From Callipepla californica brunnescens (Eukaryota; Chordata; Aves; Galliformes; Odontophoridae): 64,000 nt of DNA. The notes below the pieces were generated by a model. That model was not told where the DNA came from and did not search any database. It worked only from the letters and a program-made list of their open reading frames with translations. The number at the start of each line of letters is the position of its first letter. Position 1 is the stretch's first letter. Both the position numbers and the translations under genes were made by a program. Shown one piece after another: positions 9,431 through 22,414 of the stretch. The stretch is taken from positions 62,001-126,000 of the forward strand of contig JALIRH010000100.1 in assembly GCA_023055505.1 (NCBI GenBank). Reading direction: 5' to 3'.

Positions 9431-10375
9431 GTTTGGTTTGATCGTTAGGGTGTGAGAAGGCACCGGCCTTGGATTTCATTTGGAGATTGGGTAAGGTTTA
9501 GGAATAGGAATAACATTGGTGTTTAAAAGATGATTAGTGTTAGTATTAGGGAGAGGGTTACGGTTAGAGTTTAGTTAGGGTTGTTAGTTTTAGAGTGAGG
9601 GATAGGGGTATGGTTTGGTCTAGTACTTGGGTTAGGGTTTGGGATAGTCCTAGCATTAGTGTTAGGGTTAGGGTTCCGTTAGGGTTGTGGTAATCTGATG
9701 CTAGGTGTCGGGATTAGGGTTGTGCTTAAATGTGGGTTTGGTTTGAGGGTCAGAGTTAGGGTTAGGGTAGAGTTAGAATTAGGGTAAGAGTTAGGATTAG
9801 GTTTAGGATTAGGATAAAGATTAGGTTAGGATTAGTGTTGGCTTTAGGGTTGTGTCTGGGAGAAGGGTTAGTGTTAGGGATAGACTTAGGGTAAGAGTAA
9901 GTGTTAGGAATAGGCATAGGTTTTGGGAAAGTTTCAGAGTTTGGACTGGATTTATGATTAGGGATAGGGACAAAGATTTTTTGAGATTTATGATTAGATT
10001 TAGGGAGAAAAGTAGGCTGACTTGTGGTGTTAGCAGTAGGTTTAGGTTTAGGTTTAGGTTTAGGATTCCATTTGTATTTATTGATCGAGGTTGGGTTAGT
10101 TTGAGTGTAAAGGTCAGAGTAGGGTTAGGCCTTGGGATAGGGTTAAGGTTTGGAATAGGATTAGGATTCAAATGATGTTACGGGTTGGTGTTAGGGTTAG
10201 GGAAAGGTTAGGATCAGGGTTGAGGTCAGGGTTAGGTATAGGAAAAGGGTTAGTGTTAGGGCTAGGGCAATTGGAAGGGTTAGGCTTAGGCTTAGATATT
10301 AGGGTTAGGTTTAGGCGGAGGTTTGGTTTGAGTGTCAGGGTGAGAGAAGGGGTAGGCCTGGGGTTTGGTTTTGGG
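9431..10375 (-). repeat. Inverted copies of the 150-170-bp module, G-rich arm of unit 1
   Basis: Three diverged copies lie on the minus strand at 9,431-9,524, 9,586-9,703 and 10,321-10,375. Shared landmarks, read on the minus strand, are GCATCAGATTACCAC, CTATCCCAAAC, TTCCTATTCCTAAACC, a CCAAGGCC-like step and CTTCTCTCACCCTGACACTC. The same landmarks in the same order occur on the plus strand beyond the hinge, which makes the unit an imperfect inverted repeat. Confidence 0.75.
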
Positions 10376-10566
10376 TTACATCATACAAATCATCCCATAC
10401 ATTAGCTGGGGTGGGAGGTGCAAGGAACAGCCAGCAAAGTGCTGAGTTCATTCCAATCAGAGGACCTGAAGATCGGGTAGCTACTATCAAACCGTTTGTG
10501 TTGCCAATTCCGATGATATTTATGGGGCCCTGATGTTATGGTTCAGTGGGGAGTCACTATCAAGTC
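10376..10566. repeat. Hinge of unit 1: non-telomeric spacer at the G-to-C switch
   Basis: These 191 bp contain almost no TTAGGG or CCCTAA words, unlike everything around them. They lie exactly where the G-rich arm ends and the C-rich arm begins. All twelve copies in the window have the same length. Notable pieces are GAGGACCTGAAGATCGGG and GGGGCCCTGATG. This copy has the CATCCCATACATTAGCTGG variant. I do not recognise the sequence as a known transposon or gene. Confidence 0.88.
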
Positions 10567-12130
10567 CAAACCCAATCCAAACCCCAAACCTACTCCTATT
10601 CCTAAACCTTATCTTAACCCTAAACCAAACCCAAACCCAAGGCCCTCCCCTTCTCTCAGCCTAACACTCAAACTAACCTAAACCCGAAACTAACCCTACA
10701 TTTATCCTAATCTTATCCATATTCTAAGGCCTAACCCTACTCTGACCAGAAAGCTCATGTTGTCTAAAATCTACCCCTTACCTAAAACCTAAATCGACAA
10801 AAAAACCTAACCCGAAACCTCAACCTAACTCTTCTCCTAACTAGAACACCAGCACTTCACCTTACCCTAACTGGAAACCTAGGACTAAATCCTTACCTTG
10901 TCCAGAACCCTATTCCTAACCCAAACCAGAATTCTAACCTCTACCCTAACCAAAACCCTTCCCCTAAACCTAAACCTAATGCTACCCTCAACCAAACCCT
11001 AGCCCTAAATCCTACCCTAAAACCAACACCACGTTTAAGCTCAAACCTCAAGCCTCAAAGAAAGCATCAGATTACCGCAGATCTCACCTAACACTAACCC
11101 CAATCCAATCCCTACTACTAACCCCAAACCCAATCCAAACACCAAAACTATTCCTATTCCTAAACCTAACACTAAGCCAGAACCAAACCCAAGGCCTACC
11201 CCTTCTCTCAGCCTGACACTCAAACTAACCTAGACCTGAACGCAACGCTAAATCAAATACTAAAACTCACCCTTAGCCAAGGCCCTTTTAGGACCCTTCC
11301 CTGGTCCTAAAACTAAAGAGAACCCTACCCCTTCCACTAAACCTTCATCTACATCCCTAACCCTTACCCTAAACCTAAATCTACACCAAAACCTAACCCT
11401 AACCCTAACATGTCTTCTAACTGTAAAACTAACGCTTCACCTAACCCGAACTGAAACCCCAGGACTAAACCTTACCTAACACCTAGCTATATTCCTAACC
11501 CTATCCTGAAACCTAACGTTAACCCTAACCCTAAAAACAACTTGGAACCAAACCCTAACCCTAACCTAACCCTTATCAGAACCCTAAATCTAATCCTAAC
11601 CGTTACCTCAATTGAACTCCAATTCTTCCTGAAATCTAAATGGGACCTTAAAACCAACCCCAGATTGAAGCCCAACCCTAAACCTAACACAAAGCATTAG
11701 ATTACCACAGCCATCACCTAACTCTAACCCCAGCCTTAACGCTAATACTATCCCAAACACTATTCCAATTCCTAAACCCAACACAAACCCAAAAACACAA
11801 AGCCTACAATTCTCACAGCCTAACACTGAAAGGAAACCTAAATCTTACCCTAACTCTAAAACTAATCCAAAGCATGACCACAATTTAAACTCTAAATCTA
11901 CCTTCAAACTAAAGCTGACCCTAACACCAACCTCAAGTAAAAGCCCAACCCTAAGCCTAACACAAAGCATTAGATTACCACAACGCTCACCTAACTTCTA
12001 ACCCCCACCCTAACACTAATACTAAAGCAATCAGATTCCAAATACTAACCCAATTCCTATTCTGAAACCCAAAACTATTCCAAAAACAAACCCAAGGCCT
12101 AACCTTTCTCTCACCCTAACAATCAAAGAA
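10567..12130 (+). repeat. Direct copies of the 150-170-bp module, C-rich arm of unit 1
   Basis: Four diverged copies lie at about 10,567-10,680 (partial), 11,061-11,227, 11,691-11,833 and 11,964-12,130. Each full copy starts with AAAGCATYAGATTACCRCA and contains TTCCTATTCCTAAACC-like and CTTCTCTCAGCCT-like steps. Spacing of the starts is 630 and 273 bp. They are better conserved than the CCCTAA-like words between them, so the degenerate arm is not simply decayed telomere repeat. Confidence 0.75.
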
Positions 12131-12374
12131 AACCTATTCCTAAACCTAATCCTAAATCTAGTCCTAACCCTAACCCTCACCCTTAATCTAACCCCAACCC
12201 CCACCCAGAAGCTAACACTTAGCATTGTACAATAACTAAACGTACCCCTAATCCTTATCACTAAACCTAAAAGGAACCTGAAACATAGTGCTAAATCCGA
12301 ACCCTAACCCTGAAGACCAACGCTAACAATGAACCAATTCCTATACCTTTTCCTTCCTCCAAATTGATTCCTAG

Positions 12375-12820
12375 CACTAACCCTAACCATACATTAACCC
12401 TAACCCTAACCCTAACCCTAGCCCTAACCTAACTCTAACCCTAACCCTAACCCTAAACCTAATGCTAACCCTTACCCTACCCTAACCCTAACCCTACCAT
12501 ACCCTAACCCTAACCTACCCTAACACTAACCCTAACCCTACCCCTACCCTACCCCTAACCCTAACCCTAACCCTAACCCTAACCCTAACCCTAACCCTAA
12601 CCCTAACCCTAACCCTAACCCTACCCTAACCCTAACCCTAACCCTAACCCTAACCCTTACCCTAACCCTAGCCTAACCCAAACCCTAACCCTAACCCTAA
12701 CCCTAACCCTAACCCTAACCCTAACCCTAACCCTAACCCTTACCCTAACCCTAGCCTAACCCAAACCCTAACCCTAACCCTACCCTAACCCTAACCCTAA
12801 CCCTAACCCTACCCCTAACC
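12375..12820 (+). repeat. Near-canonical CCCTAA array of unit 1
   Basis: This is mostly exact CCCTAA with occasional CCCTA, CCCCTA and CCCTTA steps. The longest uninterrupted run is about 12,553-12,623, roughly twelve repeats. Runs this short, broken by variants, indicate an internal array and not a chromosome terminus. Confidence 0.9.
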
Positions 12821-14135
12821 CTACTTTACCCTAACCCTAATCCTAACACTAACTCTAACTTTACTCCTTACCCTAACACTAATCCAATCCCGAACCCTAA
12901 CCCTAATCCTAGCCCTAACTCTAACTTTATTCGTAACCCTACCCCTAATCCAAACAATAACCCTTACCCTAATCAAACCCTATCCCTATTCCTAACCCTT
13001 ACCCTAACCGTATCACAATCCCTATCCTAACTCTTACCATAACCCAAACCCTAACCTAACCCTAACCCTAACCCTAACCCTAACCCTTACCCTAACCCTA
13101 ACCCTACCCTAACCTTAACTCTACCCTAACCGTATCCCTACCCTAACCCTAACCCTAATCCTAGCCCTTTCTCTAACTTTATTCCTAACCCTACCCCTGA
13201 TCCAAACACTAACCCTAACCTTAATGTAACCCTAACCCTATTCCTAACCCTTACCCTAACTGTATCCCATTCCCTATCCTAACTCTTACCATAACCCTAA
13301 CCCTGATGCTAATGCTAACCCTAACCCTGAATCTAACCCTTACCCTAACCCTATCCCTTACCCAGAAGCTAACACTTAGCGTTGTACAATACCTAACCGT
13401 ACCCTAACCCTATCCCTAAACCTAAAAGGAACCCAAACTCTAACCCTAAATCTGTCCCTGAGCCTAACCCTAACCCTAACCCTACCCCTAACCCTACTTT
13501 ACCCTAACCCTAATCCTAACACTAACTCTAACTTTACTCCTTACCCTAACACTAATCCAATCCCGAACCCTAACCCTAATCCTAGCCCTAACTCTAACTT
13601 TATTCGTAACCCTACCCCTAATCCAAACAATAACCCTTACCCTAATCAAACCCTATCCCTATTCCTAACCCTTACCCTAACCGTATCACAATCCCTATCC
13701 TAACTCTTACCATAACCCAAACCCTAACCTAACCCTAACCCTAACCCTAACCCTAACCCTTACCCTAACCCTAACCCTACCCTAACCTTAACTCTACCCT
13801 AACCGTATCCCTACCCTAACCCTAACCCTAATCCTAGCCCTTTCTCTAACTTTATTCCTAACCCTACCCCTGATCCAAACACTAACCCTAACCTTAATGT
13901 AACCCTAACCCTATTCCTAACCCTTACCCTAACTGTATCCCATTCCCTATCCTAACTCTTACCATAACCCTAACCCTGATGCTAATGCTAACCCTAACCC
14001 TGAATCTAACCCTTACCCTAACCCTATCCCTTACCCAGAAGCTAACACTTAGCGTTGTACAATACCTAACCGTACCCTAACCCTATCCCTAAACCTAAAA
14101 GGAACCCAAACTCTAACCCTAAATCTGTCCCTGAG
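12790..14135 (+). repeat. 673-bp tandem duplication in the tail of unit 1
   Basis: The two halves, 12,790-13,462 and 13,463-14,135, match at a constant 673-bp offset. The joint lies in GAGCCTAACCCTAACCC near 13,463, where other units continue with CCTTCAACC. Both ends fall in CCCTAA-like words, consistent with a slipped exchange between short telomere-like matches. Confidence 0.85.
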
Positions 14136-15780
14136 CCTAACCTTCAACCTTACCCTAACCTTAACCCTAACCCTGTTCCATTCTCTAAACATATCTGTAA
14201 GCATTACCTTCATCCTAACTCGAACTCTACCCTAACCCTATCCCTTTGACCCCAACACAAAACCCAGATCGAGCCTGACCCTAACCTAGGTAGCATAAAG
14301 TGTATGTAGGGTGAATTTGAGTTTTAGGGTCAAAGTTAAATTGTTAGTTTTAGGGTTAGGGTGAAGGATTGCTTTAGTTCTAGTATTAGGGTGTTTGGGG
14401 TTAGGGTTAGGGTAAGGATTTGGGGGTGGATTAGGTTTAGGGTCAGGTTTGGGGGAGTTTTGGGGTTAGGGTTAGATTTAGGATTAGGGTTAGCAAAAAA
14501 GTTGTTTTAGTTTTAGTTTAGGTTAGTGCTAGGATTAGGTTGAGTGTTCTTGTGAAGTTTAGGTTTAGGGTTAGGTTTAGGTTTAGATTGAGGTTTAGGG
14601 TAAGGAGTAGGGTTCATTTGACTTTTAGGGTCAGAGTAGAGTTAAGTCGTGTTAGGGTTAAGGTTAAGAACAGGATTCAGATTCCAATTAGGTTTTGGGT
14701 TCCTACTAGGGATAGGCCTCAAATTAGTGTTAAGGTTAGGGTTAGGGTTAGGTATAGGGAAAGGGTTAGTGTTAAGGCCAGGGCAAGTGTATGGTTTAGG
14801 GTAAAGATTGGATTTAGGGTTAGGTTTAGATGTAGGTTTGGTTTGATCGTTAGGGTGTGAGAAGGCACCGGCCTTGGATTTCATTTGGAGATTGGGTAAG
14901 GTTTAGGAATAGGAATAACATTGGTGTTTAAAAGATGATTAGTGTTAGTATTAGGGAGAGGGTTACGGTTAGAGTTTAGTTAGGGTTGTTAGTTTTAGAG
15001 TGAGGGATAGGGGTATGGTTTGGTCTAGTACTTGGGTTAGGGTTTGGGATAGTCCTAGCATTAGTGTTAGGGTTAGGGTTCCGTTAGGGTTGTGGTAATC
15101 TGATGCTAGGTGTCGGGATTAGGGTTGTGCTTAAATGTGGGTTTGGTTTGAGGGTCAGAGTTAGGGTTAGGGTAGAGTTAGAATTAGGGTAAGAGTTAGG
15201 ATTAGGTTTAGGATTAGGATAAAGATTAGGTTAGGATTAGTGTTGGCTTTAGGGTTGTGTCTGGGAGAAGGGTTAGTGTTAGGGATAGACTTAGGGTAAG
15301 AGTAAGTGTTAGGAATAGGCATAGGTTTTGGGAAAGTTTCAGAGTTTGGACTGGATTTATGATTAGGGATAGGGACAAAGATTTTTTGAGATTTATGATT
15401 AGATTTAGGGAGAAAAGTAGGCTGACTTGTGGTGTTAGCAGTAGGTTTAGGTTTAGGTTTAGGTTTAGGATTCCATTTGTATTTATTGATCGAGGTTGGG
15501 TTAGTTTGAGTGTAAAGGTCAGAGTAGGGTTAGGCCTTGGGATAGGGTTAAGGTTTGGAATAGGATTAGGATTCAAATGATGTTACGGGTTGGTGTTAGG
15601 GTTAGGGAAAGGTTAGGATCAGGGTTGAGGTCAGGGTTAGGTATAGGAAAAGGGTTAGTGTTAGGGCTAGGGCAATTGGAAGGGTTAGGCTTAGGCTTAG
15701 ATATTAGGGTTAGGTTTAGGCGGAGGTTTGGTTCGAGTGTCAGGGTGAGAGAAGGGGTAGGCCTGGGGTTTGGTTTTGGG

Positions 15781-15971
15781 TTACATCATACAAATCATCA
15801 CATACATTAGGTGGGGTGGGAGGTGCAAGGAACAGCCAGCAAAGTGCTGAGTTCATTCCAATCAGAGGACCTGAAGATCGGGTAGCTACTATCAAACCGT
15901 TTGTGTTGCCAATTCCGATGATATTTATGGGGCCCTGATGTTATGGTTCAGTGGGGAGTCACTATCAAGTC
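15781..15971. repeat. Hinge of unit 2
   Basis: This 191-bp hinge has the CATCACATACATTAGGTGG variant, shared only with unit 3. Confidence 0.88.
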
Positions 15972-17773
15972 CAAACCCAATCCAAACCCCAAACCTACTC
16001 CTATTCCTAAACCTTATCTTAACCCTAAACCAAACCCAAACCCAAGGCCCTCCCCTTCTCTCAGCCTAACACTCAAACTAACCTAAACCCGAAACTAACC
16101 CTACATTTATCCTAATCTTATCCATATTCTAAGGCCTAACCCTACTCTGACCAGAAAGCTCATGTTGTCTAAAATCTACCCCTTACCTAAAACCTAAATC
16201 GACAAAAAAACCTAACCCGAAACCTCAACCTAACTCTTCTCCTAACTAGAACACCAGCACTTCACCTTACCCTAACTGGAAACCTAGGACTAAATCCTTA
16301 CCTTGTCCAGAACCCTATTCCTAACCCAAACCAGAATTCTAACCTCTACCCTAACCAAAACCCTTCCCCTAAACCTAAACCTAATGCTACCCTCAACCAA
16401 ACCCTAGCCCTAAATCCTACCCTAAAACCAACACCACGTTTAAGCTCAAACCTCAAGCCTCAAAGAAAGCATCAGATTACCGCAGATCTCACCTAACACT
16501 AACCCCAATCCAATCCCTACTACTAACCCCAAACCCAATCCAAACACCAAAACTATTCCTATTCCTAAACCTAACACTAAGCCAGAACCAAACCCAAGGC
16601 CTACCCCTTCTCTCAGCCTGACACTCAAACTAACCTAGACCTGAACGCAACGCTAAATCAAATACTAAAACTCACCCTTAGCCAAGGCCCTTTTAGGACC
16701 CTTCCCTGGTCCTAAAACTAAAGAGAACCCTACCCCTTCCACTAAACCTTCATCTACATCCCTAACCCTTACCCTAAACCTAAATCTACACCAAAACCTA
16801 ACCCTAACCCTAACATGTCTTCTAACTGTAAAACTAACGCTTCACCTAACCCGAACTGAAACCCCAGGACTAAACCTTACCTCACACCTAGCTATATTCC
16901 TAACCCTATCCTGAAACCTAACGTTAACCCTAACCCTAAAAACAACTTGGAACCAAACCCTAACCCTAACCTAACCCTTATCAGAACCCTAAATCTAATC
17001 CTAACCGTTACCTCAATTTAACTCCAATTCTTCCTGAAATCTAAATGGGACCTTAAAACCAACCCCAGATTGAAGCCCAACCCTAAACCTAACACAAAGC
17101 ATTAGATTACCACAGCCATCACCTAACTCTAACCCCAGCCTTAACGCTAATACTATCCCAAACACTATTCCAATTCCTAAACCCAACACAAACCCAAAAA
17201 CACAAAGCCTACAATTCTCACAGCCTAACACTGAAAGGAAACCTAAATCTTACCCTAACTCTAAAACTAATCCAAAGCATGACCACAATTTAAACTCTAA
17301 ATCTACCTTCAAACTAAAGCTGACCCTAACACCAACCTCAAGCCCAACCCTAAGCCTAACACAAAGCATTAGATTACCACAACGCTCACCTAACTTCTAA
17401 CCCCCACCCTAACACTAATACTAAAGCAATCAGATTCCAAATACTAACCCAATTCCTATTCTGAAACCCAAAACTATTCCAAAAACAAACCCAAGGCCTA
17501 ACCTTTCTCTCACCCTAACAATCAAAGAAAACCTATTCCTAAACCTAATCCTAAATCTAGTCCTAACCCTAACCCTCACCCTTAATCTAACCCCAACCCC
17601 CACCCAGAAGCTAACACTTAGCATTGTACAATACCTAAACGTACCCCTAATCCTTATCACTAAACCTAAAAGGAACCTGAAACATAGTGCTAAATCCGAA
17701 CCCTAACCCTGAAGACCAACGCTAACAATGAACCAATTCCTATACCTTTTCCTTCCTCCAAATTGATTCCTAG

Positions 17774-18135
17774 CACTAACCCTAACCCTACATTAACCCT
17801 AACCCTAACCCCAACCCTAGCCCTAACCTAACTCTAACCCTAACCCTAACCCTAAACCTAATGCTAACCCTTACCCTACCCTAACCCTAACCCTACCATA
17901 CCCTAACCCTAACCTACCCTAACCCTAACCCTAACCCTAACCCTACCCTAACCCTAACCCTACCCTAACCCTAACCCTAACCCTAACCCTAACCCTAACC
18001 CTAACCCTACCCTAACCCTAACCCTAACCCTAACCCTAACCCTAACCCTAACCCTTACCCTAACCCTAGCCTAACCCAAACCCTAACCCTAACCCTACCC
18101 TAACCCTAACCCTAACCCTAACCCTACCCCTAACC
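17774..18135 (+). repeat. Near-canonical CCCTAA array of unit 2
   Basis: CCCTAA steps are interrupted by CCCTA and by one CCCCAA step near the start. The array is preceded by the fixed edge TTGATTCCTAGCACTAACCC and followed by CTACTTTACCC, as in the other units. Confidence 0.9.
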
Positions 18136-20416
18136 CTACTTTACCCTAACCCTAATCCTAACACTAACTCTAACTTTACTCCTTACCCTAACACTAATCC
18201 AATCCCGAACCCTAACCCTAATCCTAGCCCTAACTCTAACTTTATTCGTAACCCTACCCCTAATCCAAACAATAACCCTTACCGTAATCAAACCCTATCC
18301 CTATTCCTAACCCTTACCCTAACCGTATCACAATCCCTATCCTAACTCTTACCATAACCCAAACCCTAACCTAACCCTAACCCTAACCCTAACCCTAACC
18401 CTTACCCTAACCCTAACCCTACCCTAACCTTAACTCTACCCTAACCGTATCCCTACCCTAACCCTAACCCTAATCCTAGCCCTTTCTCTAACTTTATTCC
18501 TAACCCTACCCCTGATCCAAACACTAACCCTAACCTTAATGTAACCCTAACCCTATTCCTAACCCTTACCCTAACTGTATCCCATTCCCTATCCTAACTC
18601 TTAGCATAACCCTAACCCTGATGCTAATGCTAACCCTAACCCTGAATCTAACCCTTACCCTAACCCTATCCCTTACCCAGAAGCTAACACTTAGCGTTGT
18701 ACAATACCTAACCGTACCCTAACCCTATCCCTAAACCTAAAAGAAACCCAAACTCTAACCCTAAATCTGTCCCTGAGCCTAACCTTTAACCTTACCCTAA
18801 CCTTAACCCTAACCCTGTTCCATTCTCTAAACATATCTGTAAGCATTACCTTCATCCTAACTCGAACTCTACCCTAACCCTATCCCTTTGACCCCAACAC
18901 AAAACCCAGATTGAGCCTGACCCTAACCTAGGTAGCATAAAGTGTATGTAGGGTGAATTTGAGTTTTAGGGTCAAAGTTAAATTGTTAGTTTTAGGGTTA
19001 GGGTGAAGGATTGCTTTAGTTCTAGTATTAGGGTGTTTGGGGTTAGGGTTAGGGTAAGGATTTGGGGGTGGATTAGGTTTAGGGTCAGGTTTGGGGGAGT
19101 TTTGGGGTTAGGGTTAGATTTAGGATTAGGGTTAGCAAAAAAGTTGTTTTAGTTTTAGTTTAGGTTAGTGCTAGGATTAGGTTGAGTGTTCTTGTGAAGT
19201 TTAGGTTTAGGGTTAGGTTTAGGTTTAGATTGAGGTTTAGGGTAAGGAGTAGGGTTCATTTGACTTTTAGGGTCAGAGTAGAGTTAAGTCGTGTTAGGGT
19301 TAAGGTTAAGAACAGGATTCAGATTCCAATTAGGTTTTGGGTTCCTACTAGGGATAGGCCTCAAATTAGTGTTAAGGTTAGGGTTAGGGTTAGGTATAGG
19401 GAAAGGGTTAGTGTTAAGGCCAGGGCAAGTGTATGGTTTAGGGTAAAGATTGGATTTAGGGTTAGGTTTAGATGTAGGTTTGGTTTGATCGTTAGGGTGT
19501 GAGAAGGCACCGGCCTTGGATTTCATTTGGAGATTGGGTAAGGTTTAGGAATAGGAATAACATTGGTGTTTAAAAGATGATTAGTGTTAGTATTAGGGAG
19601 AGGGTTACGGTTAGAGTTTAGTTAGGGTTGTTAGTTTTAGAGTGAGGGATAGGGGTATGGTTTGGTCTAGTACTTGGGTTAGGGTTTGGGATAGTCCTAG
19701 CATTAGTGTTAGGGTTAGGGTTCCGTTAGGGTTGTGGTAATCTGATGCTAGGTGTCGGGATTAGGGTTGTGCTTAAATGTGGGTTTGGTTTGAGGGTCAG
19801 AGTTAGGGTTAGGGTAGAGTTAGAATTAGGGTGAGAGTTAGGATTAGGTTTAGGATAAGGATAAAGATTAGGTTAGGATTAGTGTTGGCTTTAGGGTTGT
19901 GTCTGGGAGAAGGGTTAGTGTTAGGGATAGACTTAGGGTAAGAGTAAGTGTTAGGAATAGGCATAGGTTTTGGGAAAGTTTCAGAGTTTGGACTGGATTT
20001 ATGATTAGGGATAGGGACAAAGATTTTTTGAGATTTGTGATTAGATTTAGGGAGAAAAGTAGGCTGACTTGTGGTGTTAGCAGTAGGTTTAGGTTTAGGT
20101 TTAGGATTCCATTTGTATTTATTGATCGAGGTTGGGTTAGTTGGAGTGTAAAGGTCAGAGTAGGGTTAGGCCTTGGGATAGGGTTAAGGTTTGGAATAGG
20201 ATTAGGATTCAAATGATGTTACGGGTTGGTGTTAGGGTTAGGGAAAGGTTAGGATCAGGGTTGAGGTCAGGGTTAGGTATAGGAAAAGGGTTAGTGTTAG
20301 GGCTAGGGCAATTGGAAGGGTTAGGCTTAGGCTTAGATATTAGGGTTAGGTTTAGGCGGAGGTTTGGTTCGAGTGTCAGGGTGAGAGAAGGGGTAGGCCT
20401 GGGGTTTGGTTTTGGG

Positions 20417-20607
20417 TTACATCATACAAATCATCACATACATTAGGTGGGGTGGGAGGTGCAAGGAACAGCCAGCAAAGTGCTGAGTTCATTCCAATCA
20501 GAGGACCTGAAGATCGGGTAGCTACTATCAAACCGTTTGTGTTGCCAATTCCGATGATATTTATGGGGCCCTGATGTTATGGTTCAGTGGGGAGTCACTA
20601 TCAAGTC
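20417..20607. repeat. Hinge of unit 3
   Basis: This 191-bp hinge has the CATCACATACATTAGGTGG variant, as in unit 2. Confidence 0.88.
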
Positions 20608-22414
20608 CAAACCCAATCCAAACCCCAAACCTACTCCTATTCCTAAACCTTATCTTAACCCTAAACCAAACCCAAACCCAAGGCCCTCCCCTTCTCTCAG
20701 CCTAACACTCAAACTAACCTAAACCCGAAACTAACCCTACATTTATCCTAATCTTATCCATATTCTAAGGCCTAACCCTACTCTGACCAGAAAGCTCATG
20801 TTGTCTAAAATCTACCCCTTACCTAAAACCTAAATCGACAAAAAAACCTAACCCGAAACCTCAACCTAACTCTTCTCCTAACTAGAACACCAGCACTTCA
20901 CCTTACCCTAACTGGAAACCTAGGACTAAATCCTTACCTTGTCCAGAACCCTATTCCTAACCCAAACCAGAATTCTAACCTCTACCCTAACCAAAACCCT
21001 TCCCCTAAACCTAAACCTAATGCTACCCTCAACCAAACCCTAGCCCTAAATCCTACCCTAAAACCAACACCACGTTTAAGCTCAAACCTCAAGCCTCAAA
21101 GAAAGCATCAGATTACCGCAGATCTCACCTAACACTAACCCCAATCCAATCCCTACTACTAACCCCAAACCCAATCCAAACACCAAAACTATTCCTATTC
21201 CTAAACCTAACACTAAGCCAGAACCAAACCCAAGGCCTACCCCTTCTCTCAGCCTGACACTCAAACTAACCTAGACCTGAACGCAACGCTAAATCAAATA
21301 CTAAAACTCACCCTTAGCCAAGGCCCTTTTAGGACCCTTCCCTGGTCCTAAAACTAAAGAGAACCCTACCCCTTCCACTAAACCTTCATCTACATCCCTA
21401 ACCCTTACCCTAAACCTAAATCTACACCAAAACCTAACCCTAACCCTAACATGTCTTCTAACTGTAAAACTAACGCTTCACCTAACCCGAACTGAAACCC
21501 CAGGACTAAACCTTACCTAACACCTAGCTATATTCCTAACCCTATCCTGAAACCTAACGTTAACCCTAACCCTAAAAACAACTTGGAACCAAACCCTAAC
21601 CCTAACCTAACCCTTATCAGAACCCTAAATCTAATCCTAACCGTTACCTCAATTGAACTCCAATTCTTCCTGAAATCTAAATGGGACCTTAAAACCAACT
21701 CCAGATTGAAGCCCAACCCTAAACCTAACACAAAGCATTAGATTACCACAGCCATCACCTAACTCTAACCCCAGCCTTAACGCTAATACTATCCCAAACA
21801 CTATTCCAATTCCTAAACCCAACACAAACCCAAAAACACAAAGCCTACAATTCTCACAGCCTAACACTGAAAGGAAACCTAAATCTTACCCTAACTCTAA
21901 AACTAATCCAAAGCATGACCACAATTTAAACTCTAAATCTACCTTCAAACTAAAGCTGACCCTAACACCAACCTCAAGTAAAAGCCCAACCCTAAGCCTA
22001 ACACAAAGCATTAGATTACCACAACGCTCACCTAACTTCTAACCCCCACCCTAACACTAATACTAAAGCAATCAGATTCCAAATACTAACCCAATTCCTA
22101 TTCTGAAACCCAAAACTATTCCAAAAACAAACCCAAGGCCTAACCTTTCTCTCACCCTAACAATCAAAGAAAACCTATTCCTAAACCTAATCCTAAATCT
22201 AGTCCTAACCCTAACCCTCACCCTTAATCTAACCCCAACCCCCACCCAGAAGCTAACACTTAGCATTGTACAATACCTAAACGTACCCCTAATCCTTATC
22301 ACTAAACCTAAAAGGAACCTGAAACATAGTGCTAAATCCGAACCCTAACCCTGAAGACCAACGCTAACAATGAACCAATTCCTATACCTTTTCCTTCCTC
22401 CAAATTGATTCCTA

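Larger units (their letters stand above)
8879..14283. repeat. Telomere-like macrosatellite unit 1 (5,405 bp)
   Basis: The unit begins at the strand switch ACCTAGGT (8,879-8,886). Its G-rich arm is 8,887-10,375, hinge 10,376-10,566, degenerate C-rich arm 10,567-12,374, near-canonical array 12,375-12,820, and variant C-rich tail to 14,283. It is longer than the other units because 673 bp of the tail is duplicated in tandem (12,790-13,462 and 13,463-14,135). Private or rare variants include TTTGAGTG at two sites in the G-rich arm. Nothing in it looks like a gene. Confidence 0.92.
14284..18925. repeat. Telomere-like macrosatellite unit 2 (4,642 bp)
   Basis: This unit has the standard order without the 673-bp duplication. 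It shares TTTGAGTG (about 15,506) only with unit 1, and the hinge form with CATCACATACATTAGGTGG only with unit 3. Private changes include loss of 6 bp near 17,341 (AGTAAA absent) and TCAATTTAACTCC at 17,013. The order of variants shows it is not a simple copy of either neighbour. Confidence 0.92.

Noticed and set aside
9135..9455. Frame rich in VRFRFR repeated in every unit, with proline/asparagine-rich and leucine/glycine-rich frames on the opposite strand
   Set aside because: These are translations of TTAGGG- and CCCTAA-like words. Most need TTG or GTG starts, and they vary in length with 6-bp repeat slippage.
10376..10566. Hinge as a tRNA, small RNA gene or retroelement end
   Set aside because: I could not find a cloverleaf, an A/B box pair, or a long-terminal-repeat-like structure by eye. 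A covariance-model and repeat-library search would decide.
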